64,000 nucleotides of DNA, from assembly GCF_015471405.1 (NCBI RefSeq), contig NZ_BLVZ01000005.1, positions 124,001 to 188,000 of the forward strand. The letters run 5' to 3'. Source of the DNA: Pseudomonas cichorii. Lineage in GTDB: Bacteria > Pseudomonadota > Gammaproteobacteria > Pseudomonadales > Pseudomonadaceae. The notes beneath the pieces are model-generated. The model was not told where the DNA came from. It did no database searches and saw only the letters and a list, made by a program, of their open reading frames with translations. Positions 8,201-15,939 of the stretch are shown here, in pieces; positions within the stretch are counted from its first letter, which is position 1, and the number at the start of each line of letters is the position of its first letter. The position numbers and the translations under genes were made by a program.

Positions 8201-8565
8201 GGCAGTTTTTCCAGATACGGCGCCAGTTCGCGCTGTTCTTCGCTGGCATAAGAAAACGGAATCTTTTCCGCGTAGGGCTCAAGAAAAAAGTCGAAAGGAT
8301 TGAACACGGCCATCTCGGCAACCAGATCGACTTCAACCCGCAGCTCTTTGGTTTTCTCGGGGAATACCAGACGCGCCAGGTAATTGCCCTGCGGGTCCTG
8401 CTGCCAGTTGATGAAATGGTTTTCGGGCAATACTTTCAGGGAGTACGACAACACGCGGGTTCGGCTATGAGCGGCCGGACGCAGGCGAACAATCTGGGGA
8501 CCCAGTTCAACCGCACGTTCGTAGCGGTAATGCGTGACATGGTGCAAGGCAATATGAATCGACAC
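5293..8565 (-). CDS. Large transglutaminase-family protein with DUF2126 domain
   Basis: 1090 aa and first gene of the leftward cluster. Residues 1-100 form the transglutaminase N-terminal beta domain, about 150-260 the core with Cys180 (ASGSCRDS), His229 (DLHAW) and Asp245 (GLDATSG). The remaining ~800 residues are the DUF2126 region, with glutamine-synthetase-like stretches such as TGTGGGNHFVLGG that may bind nucleotide. Role unknown; the fusion suggests coupled peptide cleavage and ligation, which is inference. The start is GTG at 8565 with AGGAGG seven bases upstream, which fits the N-terminal domain exactly. 80 bases separate it from the ATP-grasp gene, with no clear terminator. Confidence 0.92.
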   Translation of the reverse strand: MSIHIALHHVTHYRYERAVELGPQIVRLRPAAHSRTRVLSYSLKVLPENHFINWQQDPQGNYLARLVFPEKTKELRVEVDLVAEMAVFNPFDFFLEPYAEKIPFSYASEEQRELAPYLEKLPLTPRFTAYLESISREPVPAIDFLVGLNQRLSQDIDYLIRMEPGVQTPEFTLENASGSCRDSAWLLVQLLRHLGMAARFVSGYLIQLKADVEALDGPSGTDVDFTDLHAWCEVYLPGAGWVGLDATSGLFAGEGHIPLACSPEPSSAAPISGLVEPCETEFSHEMSVERIWEAPRVTKPYTEEQWQEIQALGHQIDADLVRDDVRLTMGGEPTFVSIDDRDGSEWNTAALGPNKRALSAELFQRMRGHYSPKGIVHFGQGKWYPGEQLPRWSLNSFWRKDGKPVWNNDALIADETRDYGATGELAGRFLSSVAERLKLPTRFVFPAYEDNLYYLWREGALPVNVTAEDSRLSDELERARLRKVFEQGLDKVIGQVLPLARTAAGDRWQSGRWYLRDTHCRLVPGDSALGYRLPLASQPWVKAAEYPFIHPTDHNQDFPELPEREELHSDDPVDTDRPQPVIDQSADWLTRTALCAEARGGRLYLFMPPLQKLEEYLELVAVIEATAEELQCPVLLEGYEPPSDPRLSNFRITPDPGVIEVNVQPSSSWDQLVERTEFLYEQARLTRLTTEKFMIDGRHTGTGGGNHFVLGGATPADSPFLRRPDLLRSLISYWHNHPSLSYLFSGLFVGPTSQAPRIDEARNDSLYEMEVAFAQMPKPGEEVAPWLIDRLLRNLLIDVTGNTHRAEFCIDKLYSPDGATGRLGLLELRAFEMPPHARMSLAQQLLLRALVARFWREPYAPAKLARWGTELHDRFMLPYFIEQDFADVIAELNDAGYPVRAEWFAAHLEFRFPKVGDYAVNGIELELRQALEPWHVLGEEGSGGGAVRYVDSSLERLQVRINGLPPQRYMLTCNGIAVPLQPTGRVGEFVAGVRYRAWQPANCLQPTIGVHAPLVFDLVDTWMQRSLGGCEYHVAHPGGRNYETLPVNANEAESRRLSRFFRVGHTAGKLEIPSLNISDELPMTLDMRLH

Positions 8566-8744
8566 GGCGTGCCTCCTGCGGCCTGGACGGTAATTGAACC
8601 GCGCAAGACTTATGCCATGCGAGGCAAAGCCAGCGCCAGCGATATTGAAGTGACTGGATCAGCTAAGCACAGCACCAAAATCGCGCCAATTCAGATTAGC
8701 GGTGCAAGGGTCGCACGGAAATGAGGCAGTAGGGGTACAACTGC

Positions 8745-8794
8745 GTAGGAGCGAATTCATTCGCGAAGCCTTTCGCGAATGAATTCGCTCCTAC
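8745..8794. repeat. REP pair (REPIN), perfect 23-bp inverted repeat
   Basis: Arms 8745-8767 and 8772-8794 are exact inverted copies separated by four bases, starting GTAGGAGC and ending CTCCTAC. It sits in the 248-base gap between the 3' end of the YgiQ gene and the start of the transglutaminase/DUF2126 gene. Apart from this element and the Shine-Dalgarno of the latter gene I see nothing else in that gap. Confidence 0.95.
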
Positions 8795-8813
8795 AAGGGA
8801 GAGGGATGAGCCG

Positions 8814-11123
8814 TTAGCGGGGAACCACTGGCTTGCGGGCTGGCTTCTTGCCCTTCCCGCCCTTGGCCGCTTCCATACGCTCCTTGGCGGCCTGCTTGTT
8901 GCGGGCCAGCGCGGCAGCCTTGGCTTCCTCACGCTTGTCCCAAGGCTTGCTGCCATCACTGCCACGTGGCGGCAGGCCAGTGTGCTGGGTCTGGATCAGG
9001 TTGGTCTTGGCAGCCTTGCCGACCTTGTGACTGCCAGCAGGCGTCGAGTTCTTGCGACGGGCGCTCTGGTAGCTGTCGGTCGCCGGTTGATGCAGCGGGA
9101 TCAACTGATGCTTGCCAGGGCCGATCAGGTCGGCACGGCCCATGCGTTCCAGGGCTTCGCGCAGCATCGGCCAGCCCTTGGGATCGTGATAGCGCAGGAA
9201 TGCCTTGTGCAGACGACGCTGGGCCTCGCTCTTGACGATGGTCACACCATCGCTCTTGTACGTGACCTTGCGCAGCGGGTTTTTGCCCGAGTGATACATG
9301 GCGGTCGCCGAAGCCATTGGCGACGGATAGAACGCCTGCACCTGATCGGCGCGGAAACCATTGCTCTTGAGCCACAGCGCCAGGTTCATCATGTCTTCAT
9401 CGGTGGTGCCCGGGTGGGCGGCGATGAAGTAAGGAATCAGGTACTGCTCCTTGCCTGCTTCCTTTGAGTACTTCTCGAACATGCGCTTGAATTTTTCATA
9501 GCTGCCGATGCCCGGTTTCATCATCTGGTTGAGCGGACCTTCCTCGGTGTGTTCCGGGGCGATCTTCAGGTAACCACCTACGTGGTGAGTCACCAGCTCC
9601 TTGACGTACTCCGGCGACTCGACCGCGAGGTCATAGCGCAGGCCGGAAGCGATGAGGATCTTCTTCACACCCGGCAAGGCACGGGCGCTGCGGTACAACT
9701 GGATCAACGCCGAATGGTCGGTGTTCAGGTTCGGACAGATACCGGGGAAGACGCAGGACGGCTTGCGGCAGGCCGACTCGATTTCCGGGCTTTTGCAGGC
9801 AATGCGATACATGTTCGCGGTCGGGCCGCCCATATCGGAAATAACGCCGGTAAAACCTGGAACCTTGTCGCGAATTTCTTCGATTTCACGAATGATCGAG
9901 TCTTCGGAACGGTTCTGGATGATCCGGCCCTCGTGCTCGGTAATCGAGCAGAAGGTACAGCCACCGAAGCAGCCGCGCATGATGTTGACCGAAAAACGGA
10001 TCATGTCGTAGGCCGGGATTTTCTCCTTGCCGTACGCCGGGTGCGGAACACGCGCATAAGGCATGCCGAACACGTAGTCCATTTCTTCGGTAGTCATCGG
10101 AATGGGCGGCGGGTTGAACCAGACGTCTACCTCACCATGCTTCTGTACCAGCGCACGGGCGTTGCCCGGGTTGGTTTCCAGGTGCAACACACGGTTGGCG
10201 TGGGCATACAGCACGGCGTCGTTACGTACTTTTTCGACCGAAGGCAGGCGAATGACCGTCTTGTCACGGGTCATTCGCGGGCTTGCCAGGATCTGCACGA
10301 CCTTGGCTTCGTTCGGATCTTCTACCGGGCCTTTTTCCTGTTCGATGGCGCAGGCCTGGGTGTCTTGAGTGTTCACGTACGGGTTGATGATCTTGTCGAT
10401 CTTGCCCGGACGGTCGATGCGCGTGGAGTCGACTTCGTACCAGCCCGCCGGAGTATCACGGCGAATGAAAGCCGTGCCGCGAACATCGGTGATGTCTTCG
10501 ATCTTGTGGCCGTAGGACAGGCGCTGAGCGACTTCGACAATCGCACGCTCGGCGTTGCCGTAGAGCAGGATATCGGCGCAGGCGTCGATCAGGATCGAGT
10601 TGCGAACCTTGTCCTGCCAGTAATCGTAATGCGCGATACGGCGCAGCGAGGCTTCGATACCGCCCAGCACGATCGGCACATGCTTGTAGGCTTCCTTGCA
10701 GCGCTGGCTGTAGACCAGACTCGCACGGTCAGGACGCTTGCCGGCCATACCTCCCGGTGTATAGGCGTCGTCGGAGCGGGTCTTCTTATCCGCGGTGTAG
10801 CGGTTGATCATCGAGTCCATGTTGCCAGCAGCGACACCGAAGAACAGGTTCGGCTCGCCGAGCTTCATGAAGTCGTCTTTGGACTGCCAGTCAGGCTGCG
10901 CGATGATCCCGACGCGAAAACCCTGCGATTCGAGCAGGCGGCCAATGATCGCCATGCCAAAAGACGGGTGATCCACATACGCATCGCCGGTGACGATGAT
11001 GACGTCGCAGGAATCCCAGCCAAGCTGATCCATTTCTTCCCGGCTCATCGGCAGGAAAGGTGCAGGCCCGAAACATTCGGCCCAGTACTTGGGATAGTCA
11101 AATAACGGCTTGGCTGCTTGCAT
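8814..11123 (-). CDS. ygiQ: YgiQ family radical SAM protein
   Basis: 769 aa cytoplasmic iron-sulfur protein of the UPF0313/YgiQ group; the reaction is not established. An N-terminal segment ([12 protein letters not shown], then [17 protein letters not shown]) resembling a cobalamin-binding fold precedes the radical SAM core. The cluster motif CxxxCxxC is seen in [11 protein letters not shown], followed by PGICPN and APEHTEEGP blocks. The C-terminal ~80 residues are lysine/arginine-rich and low complexity (about 700-769). Start MQAAKPLFD at 11123 is preferred over an upstream in-frame codon because it begins the conserved region and has AGG eight bases upstream. It is a lone leftward gene with REP elements on both sides. 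Confidence 0.93.
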   Translation of the reverse strand: MQAAKPLFDYPKYWAECFGPAPFLPMSREEMDQLGWDSCDVIIVTGDAYVDHPSFGMAIIGRLLESQGFRVGIIAQPDWQSKDDFMKLGEPNLFFGVAAGNMDSMINRYTADKKTRSDDAYTPGGMAGKRPDRASLVYSQRCKEAYKHVPIVLGGIEASLRRIAHYDYWQDKVRNSILIDACADILLYGNAERAIVEVAQRLSYGHKIEDITDVRGTAFIRRDTPAGWYEVDSTRIDRPGKIDKIINPYVNTQDTQACAIEQEKGPVEDPNEAKVVQILASPRMTRDKTVIRLPSVEKVRNDAVLYAHANRVLHLETNPGNARALVQKHGEVDVWFNPPPIPMTTEEMDYVFGMPYARVPHPAYGKEKIPAYDMIRFSVNIMRGCFGGCTFCSITEHEGRIIQNRSEDSIIREIEEIRDKVPGFTGVISDMGGPTANMYRIACKSPEIESACRKPSCVFPGICPNLNTDHSALIQLYRSARALPGVKKILIASGLRYDLAVESPEYVKELVTHHVGGYLKIAPEHTEEGPLNQMMKPGIGSYEKFKRMFEKYSKEAGKEQYLIPYFIAAHPGTTDEDMMNLALWLKSNGFRADQVQAFYPSPMASATAMYHSGKNPLRKVTYKSDGVTIVKSEAQRRLHKAFLRYHDPKGWPMLREALERMGRADLIGPGKHQLIPLHQPATDSYQSARRKNSTPAGSHKVGKAAKTNLIQTQHTGLPPRGSDGSKPWDKREEAKAAALARNKQAAKERMEAAKGGKGKKPARKPVVPR

Positions 11124-11206
11124 GTCAGGACCTACGTTTGCACGTTGGAAAAATCGCGGGCGCGGAATATAGCACAAAAAATGATCAAATCCGACGATAG
11201 TGGTCG

Positions 11207-11353
11207 GATTAGTTAAGGCACAAACAAAACTTGTGGGAGGCAGCTTGCTGGCGAAAAAGCCTCAAAACCGACAGATATTCTGCGTCTGTACACTGAAGTC
11301 GCCAGCAAGCTGCCTCCCACAAAGTGATTTATGACCTTAACTGATCGGCATTA
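11207..11353. repeat. Composite palindromic repeat (REPIN with conserved outer arms), copy 1
   Basis: The inner arms are a perfect 22-bp inverted repeat: 11233-11254 (starting GTGGGAGGCAGCTTGC) and 11299-11320. Outside lie GATTAGTTAAGGCA (from 11207) and CTTAACTGATCGGCATTA (11336-11353), which pair with each other. The same outer arms recur at 48294-48477 around a different inner repeat. It follows the dnaB stop (11364) and fills most of the gap between dnaB and the upstream side of ygiQ, so it probably ends dnaB transcripts. Confidence 0.85.
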
Positions 11354-11363
11354 CACCTACACA

Positions 11364-12758
11364 TCACTCGTCATCGAAGTTGTAACTGCCCGGCGCCAGG
11401 TTCTCGAAGCGGGTGTACTTGCCGATGAACGCCAGACGGGACGTACCGATAGGACCGTTACGCTGCTTGCCGATAATGATCTCAGCGATACCCTTGTGTT
11501 CGGTTTCCGGGTGGTAAACCTCGTCACGGTACACGAACATGATGACGTCGGCGTCCTGCTCGATCGCTCCGGATTCACGCAAGTCGGAGTTGATCGGGCG
11601 CTTGTTGGGACGCTGCTCCAGAGAGCGGTTGAGCTGCGAGAGCGCGATGACCGGGCAGTTGAATTCCTTGGCCAGGGCTTTCAACGAGCGGGAAATCTCG
11701 GAAATCTCGTTGGTCCGGTTGTCACCGGCCGAGCCCGGAATCTGCATCAACTGCAAGTAGTCGATCATGATCATCGCAATCTCGCCGTGCTCGCGTGCAA
11801 CACGGCGAGTACGGGCACGCATCTCGGACGGGCTGATACCTGCCGTATCGTCGATGAACAGCTTGCGGTCATTGAGCAGGTTCACAGCCGACGTCAGGCG
11901 CGGCCAGTCATCGTCGTCCAGCTGGCCGGCACGCACCTTGGTCTGATCGATACGCCCCAGCGAGGAAAGCATACGCATGATCAGCGATTCGCCTGGCATC
12001 TCCAGCGAGTAGACCAGTACGACCTTGTCGCTGCGCAAAACCGCATTTTCCACCAGGTTCATGGCGAAGGTGGTCTTACCCATGGACGGACGACCCGCAA
12101 CGATGATCAGGTCGGCCGGTTGCAGGCCGCTGGTCTTGTCGTCCAGATCGGTATAGCCCGTAGACAGGCCGGTAATCGCGTTATCGCTGTTGAACAGCGT
12201 GTCGATACGGTCGATGGCCTTGGTCAGCAGGTCATTGACCCCCACCGGCCCACCCGTCTTCGGACGCGCCTCGGCGATCTGGAAGATCTGCCGCTCGGCC
12301 TCGTCGAGAATCTCCTCGGCGGTACGGCCTTCGGGGTTGAACGCACTGTCGGCAATCTCGTTGCTGATGCCGATCAACTGGCGCAAGGTCGCCCGCTGAC
12401 GAACGATCTGGGCATAAGCCTTGATGTTGGCGACCGATGGCGTGTTTTTCGCCAGCTCACTGAGATATGCCAGACCACCGACCTGGGATGTCTGGCCTTC
12501 CTTGTCCAGTTGCTCAGACAGGGTGACCACGTCAATCGGGCTGTTCTGATCAGCCAGCCGGGCAATGGCGCGAAAGATCAGGCGGTGGTCATGCCGATAG
12601 AAATCGCCATCGGAAACTTGATCGAGCACACGCTCCCAGGCGTTGTTGTCCAGCATCAAGCCACCGAGTACAGCCTGTTCGGCCTCGATGGAATGCGGAG
12701 GCACCTTGAGGGCAGCGGTTTGCAGATCGTATTGCTCGGGGGCGGAAATATCGTTCAT
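11364..12758 (-). CDS. dnaB: Replicative DNA helicase DnaB
   Basis: 464 aa hexameric 5'-3' helicase that unwinds DNA at the replication fork and recruits primase. Residues 15-120 are the N-terminal primase-interaction domain (PPHSIEAEQAVLGGLM). The RecA-type core has Walker A GRPSMGKTT (222-230) and Walker B IAMIMIDYLQLM. A catalytic Glu follows, then the GAIEQDADVIMFVYRDE block. Start at ATG 12758 (MNDISAPEQ) fits the family; a GTG six bases earlier is also in frame. It is the last gene of the rpsF-rpsR-DUF2232-rplI-dnaB series, separated from rplI by a terminator hairpin. Confidence 0.98.
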   Translation of the reverse strand: MNDISAPEQYDLQTAALKVPPHSIEAEQAVLGGLMLDNNAWERVLDQVSDGDFYRHDHRLIFRAIARLADQNSPIDVVTLSEQLDKEGQTSQVGGLAYLSELAKNTPSVANIKAYAQIVRQRATLRQLIGISNEIADSAFNPEGRTAEEILDEAERQIFQIAEARPKTGGPVGVNDLLTKAIDRIDTLFNSDNAITGLSTGYTDLDDKTSGLQPADLIIVAGRPSMGKTTFAMNLVENAVLRSDKVVLVYSLEMPGESLIMRMLSSLGRIDQTKVRAGQLDDDDWPRLTSAVNLLNDRKLFIDDTAGISPSEMRARTRRVAREHGEIAMIMIDYLQLMQIPGSAGDNRTNEISEISRSLKALAKEFNCPVIALSQLNRSLEQRPNKRPINSDLRESGAIEQDADVIMFVYRDEVYHPETEHKGIAEIIIGKQRNGPIGTSRLAFIGKYTRFENLAPGSYNFDDE

Positions 12759-12803
12759 GGCCACTTGAATTCGAGATTTACAGAATAGGGGCTAGCAGAA
12801 AGA

Positions 12804-12836
12804 CAAAAGGCACGACCTGTAAAACAGGATCGTGCC
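12804..12836 (-). terminator. Intrinsic terminator after rplI
   Basis: On the minus strand GGCACGATCCTG pairs across a TTTTA loop with CAGGTCGTGCC and is followed by TTTTGT. It lies between rplI (ends 12884) and dnaB (starts 12758), so it may limit read-through from the ribosomal genes into dnaB. Confidence 0.8.
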
Positions 12837-12883
12837 CGATGTTAACCCTCTAACGGACTAGCCGCCAGACGATTGCGTACTGC

Positions 12884-13330
12884 TTAAGCTGCTACCACGA
12901 CAACGCGAACGGTTGCTTCAACGTCGCTGTGCAGGTGCACGGCAACATCGTATTCACCGACGTTACGGATAGTGCCGTTCGGCAGACGAACTTCGCTTTT
13001 TGCAACTTCAACGCCAGAGGCGGTCAGTGCATCAGCGATGTCGTGAGTACCGATCGAACCGAACAGCTTGCCTTCGTCACCAGCGGTGGCAGTGATAGTC
13101 ACTTCCAGCTCAGCCAGTTGGGCAGCGCGAGTTTCGGCAGAAGCCTTCTTCTCGGCAGCCAGTTTTTCCAGCTCTGCACGACGCTCTTCAAACGCAGCCA
13201 GGTTGGCAGCGGTTGCAGCGGTTGCTTTGCCGTATGGCAGCAGGTAGTTACGACCGTAGCCAGCCTTAACGTTTACTTTGTCGCCCAGGTTGCCCAGGTT
13301 CGCGACTTTTTCCAGAAGGATCAGTTGCAT
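12884..13330 (-). CDS. rplI: 50S ribosomal protein bL9
   Basis: 148 aa, the usual length. The N-terminal RNA-binding domain ([30 protein letters not shown]) is joined by the long charged helix ([14 protein letters not shown]) to the C-terminal domain ([16 protein letters not shown]). It is a structural protein of the large subunit near the L1 stalk base. It is co-directional with the DUF2232 gene 20 bases upstream and preceded by an AGGA Shine-Dalgarno. Confidence 0.99.
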   Translation of the reverse strand: MQLILLEKVANLGNLGDKVNVKAGYGRNYLLPYGKATAATAANLAAFEERRAELEKLAAEKKASAETRAAQLAELEVTITATAGDEGKLFGSIGTHDIADALTASGVEVAKSEVRLPNGTIRNVGEYDVAVHLHSDVEATVRVVVVAA

Positions 13331-13349
13331 GTGAAAATCCTCTTAACTT

Positions 13350-14240
13350 TTAACCTTCACCGTTCGCGTTATCAGAGTCCTTCGACCCCAGACGACCGCG
13401 AAAATCAATCAGGCTGTCGACAATGGCCGTAACCACGAGCAACGGACCTATCAGCTGCATGAATGGCATCAGCGTGACGTACAACCCCACCAGCCAGAAA
13501 CCGGCCAGTCTTTTTTGCGCCACCAGCCCGTGAATCAGGGCCAGCCCGGCGAAGACCAGCGGTACGCTGCATAACGGCAACAGAATCAGCATTTGTGTGC
13601 CGAAGGACGGCCCTACAAACATGACTACCAACAGCGACAACGCCAGTCCCCTGGGGATTCTGATCTGACGAAACTCACGACCAAAACCACCCGGGTTGTA
13701 CAACAACGCTTGCCAATAGCGCCCAAGAATCAGGCACAACACACTGAAAATCTGAAACATCACCGCCATCGAACCGATAACGAGGGGTGTAGTCAGTGAA
13801 GCGAGGGACGCTCGCTGGTCTGTCGAGAGCTTCTCGTAGACCTCACCGAAAGCCTGGGGCAGAACTCTCTCGAACTCACGCGCCAGACTATCGACCATGG
13901 GACTGAATAACGTCCCGAGACTCACTGCACACAACACTCCGACTGCCACGCTGACCAGCAGCACGCGATTCCAGGAATGACCTGCGCGCAAAACCAGCGA
14001 CAGGCCACAAGACCCCAGCAGCACCAGAAGGGCAGTGGGATCTTTCTGGAAGTACCAGCAAACCAATGCTGACAGCACTCCCACACCGACGACGCCAATG
14101 GCGTCCGAACCGCGCCGCAGCAGCACAAGGCTAGCCGCAGCGGCACTCAACCAGAACAACAGCGGCAATGCCGCAGATCCGGCCACAACCAGCGTGGCCT
14201 GCACACGTCCCCGCATGATGAATTCAGCTAAGGCACGCAT
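13350..14240 (-). CDS. DUF2232-type integral membrane protein
   Basis: 296 aa with about eight hydrophobic segments (for example LPLLFWLSAAAASLVLL, LLVLLGSCGLSLVL, LALSLLVVMFVGPSFG, LVGLYVTLMPFMQLIGPLL) and a short charged C-terminus (GRLGSKDSDNANGEG). The conserved patch is GRYWQALLYNPGGFGREFRQIR between the central membrane helices. It sits between rpsR and rplI, its usual position in Pseudomonas and some other gammaproteobacteria. The function is unknown; the ribosomal context does not show what it does. Confidence 0.85.
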   Translation of the reverse strand: MRALAEFIMRGRVQATLVVAGSAALPLLFWLSAAAASLVLLRRGSDAIGVVGVGVLSALVCWYFQKDPTALLVLLGSCGLSLVLRAGHSWNRVLLVSVAVGVLCAVSLGTLFSPMVDSLAREFERVLPQAFGEVYEKLSTDQRASLASLTTPLVIGSMAVMFQIFSVLCLILGRYWQALLYNPGGFGREFRQIRIPRGLALSLLVVMFVGPSFGTQMLILLPLCSVPLVFAGLALIHGLVAQKRLAGFWLVGLYVTLMPFMQLIGPLLVVTAIVDSLIDFRGRLGSKDSDNANGEG

Positions 14241-14277
14241 ACATTCGATCCCTTACTACTTTGTCGACTGCCCGGTC

Positions 14278-14508
14278 TCAGCGGCCGTGGCTGTCGGTGT
14301 AGGCCAGCAGGGCCAGGAAGCGGGCGCGCTTGATAGCGGTGGCCAGCTGACGCTGATAACGTGCTTTGGTACCGGTGATACGGCTTGGAACGATTTTGCC
14401 GGTCTCGGATACGTAAGCTTTCAGAGTGTTGAGATCTTTGTAATCGATCTCTTTCACGTCTTCAGCGGTGAAGCGGCAGAATTTACGACGACGGAAGAAA
14501 CGTGCCAT
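14278..14508 (-). CDS. rpsR: 30S ribosomal protein bS18
   Basis: 76 aa, full length, with [14 protein letters not shown] at the N-terminus, the [18 protein letters not shown] block and [11 protein letters not shown] near the end. It binds 16S rRNA as a heterodimer with bS6, encoded 28 bases upstream. AGGAG precedes the ATG. Confidence 0.99.
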
Positions 14509-14536
14509 GTAATAGGCTCCTCAAAAGGTCCGTGGA

Positions 14537-14962
14537 TTACTCGTCAGCGTTATCGCTAACGTCGCTGTTGTCACCGTCATCGCCATCGGCGCTGTCGGAG
14601 TGCTCAGGACGGTCACGACGCTCACGGCGCTCACTGCGGTTCTCTTCAGCCTTGAGCATCTCGGACTGGCCAGTTACGGCTTCGTCGCGACGGATGACCA
14701 GGTTACGGATCACAGCATCGTTGTAACGGAAGTTGTCTTCCAGCTCGGCCAGGGCCTTGCCAGTGCACTCAACGTTCAGCATCACGTAGTGAGCCTTGTG
14801 AACATTGTTGATTGCGTAGGCCAGTTGACGACGACCCCAATCTTCCAGACGGTGGATTTTGCCGCCGTCTTCTTCGATCAGCTTGGTGTAACGCTCAACC
14901 ATGCCGCCGACTTGCTCGCTTTGATCCGGGTGGACCAAAAAGATAATTTCGTAATGACGCAT
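14537..14962 (-). CDS. rpsF: 30S ribosomal protein bS6
   Basis: 141 aa: the conserved ferredoxin-like domain ([30 protein letters not shown]) followed from about residue 105 by an acidic and arginine-rich tail ([17 protein letters not shown], then Asp/Asn/Asp repeats). A tail ending in Glu is modified by RimK-type ligases in other bacteria; this one ends ADE. First gene of the leftward ribosomal group. The 215-base gap upstream (14963-15177) holds its leader and a Pseudomonas 'AGCTTCAAGCGGCAAG' repeat. Confidence 0.98.
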   Translation of the reverse strand: MRHYEIIFLVHPDQSEQVGGMVERYTKLIEEDGGKIHRLEDWGRRQLAYAINNVHKAHYVMLNVECTGKALAELEDNFRYNDAVIRNLVIRRDEAVTGQSEMLKAEENRSERRERRDRPEHSDSADGDDGDNSDVSDNADE

Positions 14963-15102
14963 GAATGCTCCTTACGGGTTGTAGCCTGCCGCCAAAGCGG
15001 TCAGACAAGGAGTGAATGACACTGTTAGTCTTGCTCAGGGACAGACACGAAAGCGCCTGCCGTGACAGCAAGGGGCGCAATTGTAGAGAAGGGGGAAAGA
15101 AG

Positions 15103-15172
15103 CTGCAAGGGAAAGAAGCAGCTTCAAGCGGCAAGCCATAAGCTGCAAGCCGCACTCCGACAGCTTGCAGCT
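15103..15172. repeat. AGCTTCAAGC-type repeat between rlmB and rpsF
   Basis: AGCTTCAAGCGGCAAG (15120-15135) is followed by an inverted pair, AGCTGCAAGC (15141-15150) and GCTTGCAGCT (15163-15172). The same 16-base word occurs at 35392-35407 at the end of queG. It begins five bases downstream of the rlmB stop and would form a hairpin in its transcript. Confidence 0.85.
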
Positions 15173-15177
15173 AACGC

Positions 15178-15939
15178 CTACTTCCGTGCGGCGGCCGCTT
15201 TGACGCTGCGTTGACGCATCGCTTCGAACAGACAGACGCCGGTCGCAACTGAAACGTTCAGGCTGCTGACGCTACCGGCCATCGGCAGGCGCACCAGATA
15301 ATCGCAGTGTTCGCGGGTCAGGCGGCGCATGCCTTTGCCTTCGGCACCCATGATCAGGATGGTCGGCCCGGTGAGGTCCTGCTGATACAGTTCCTGCTCG
15401 GCTTCGCCAGCAGTACCGACAACCCACAGACCGCGCTGCTGTAGTTTTTCCAGGCTGCGAGCCAGGTTGGTCACGGCAACCAGCGGAATGACTTCCGCCG
15501 CACCGCACGCCACTTTACGCACCGCAGGCGTCAGGGTCGCCGACTTGTCCTTGGGCACAATCACCGCCAGCGCGCCAGCCGCATCGGCGGTGCGCAGGCA
15601 CGCGCCGAGGTTATGCGGATCGGTAACACCGTCCAGCACCAGAATCAGCGGCGCACCTTCGGTACGATCCAGAAGCTCATCGAGCATTGCCTCGCCCCAG
15701 ACCTGACTCGGACTGACATCGGCAACCACACCCTGATGCACACCCTCAACCCAGGCGTCCATTTCGCGACGCTCGGCCTGCCCGATGGTGACGCGGTTCT
15801 GACCAGCCAGCTCGACAAGAACCTGCACACGCGGATCATTCCGGCCTTCAGCCAGCCAGATATGCTTGACCCGCTTTGGATGGTGACGCAGCAACGCTTC
15901 TACGGCATGCACGCCGTAGATTTTTTCCAACTGACTCAT
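15178..15939 (-). CDS. rlmB: 23S rRNA (guanosine-2'-O-)-methyltransferase RlmB
   Basis: 253 aa SPOUT methyltransferase that methylates the ribose of G2251 in 23S rRNA. An N-terminal substrate-binding domain (KIYGVHAVEALLRHHP) precedes the knotted catalytic domain. The three SPOUT motifs are visible: DPHNLGACLRTADAAGA, LIMGAEGKGM and SSLNVSVATGVCLFEA. Its ATG overlaps the rnr stop by four bases (ATGA), so the two are translationally coupled, a common arrangement in gammaproteobacteria. Confidence 0.97.
   Translation of the reverse strand: MSQLEKIYGVHAVEALLRHHPKRVKHIWLAEGRNDPRVQVLVELAGQNRVTIGQAERREMDAWVEGVHQGVVADVSPSQVWGEAMLDELLDRTEGAPLILVLDGVTDPHNLGACLRTADAAGALAVIVPKDKSATLTPAVRKVACGAAEVIPLVAVTNLARSLEKLQQRGLWVVGTAGEAEQELYQQDLTGPTILIMGAEGKGMRRLTREHCDYLVRLPMAGSVSSLNVSVATGVCLFEAMRQRSVKAAAARK

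Noticed and set aside
6553..8724. 723-codon open frame opposite the transglutaminase/DUF2126 gene
   Set aside because: Composition is that of reverse-complement coding sequence (many Arg, Gln, His) and it lies wholly over a well-supported gene.
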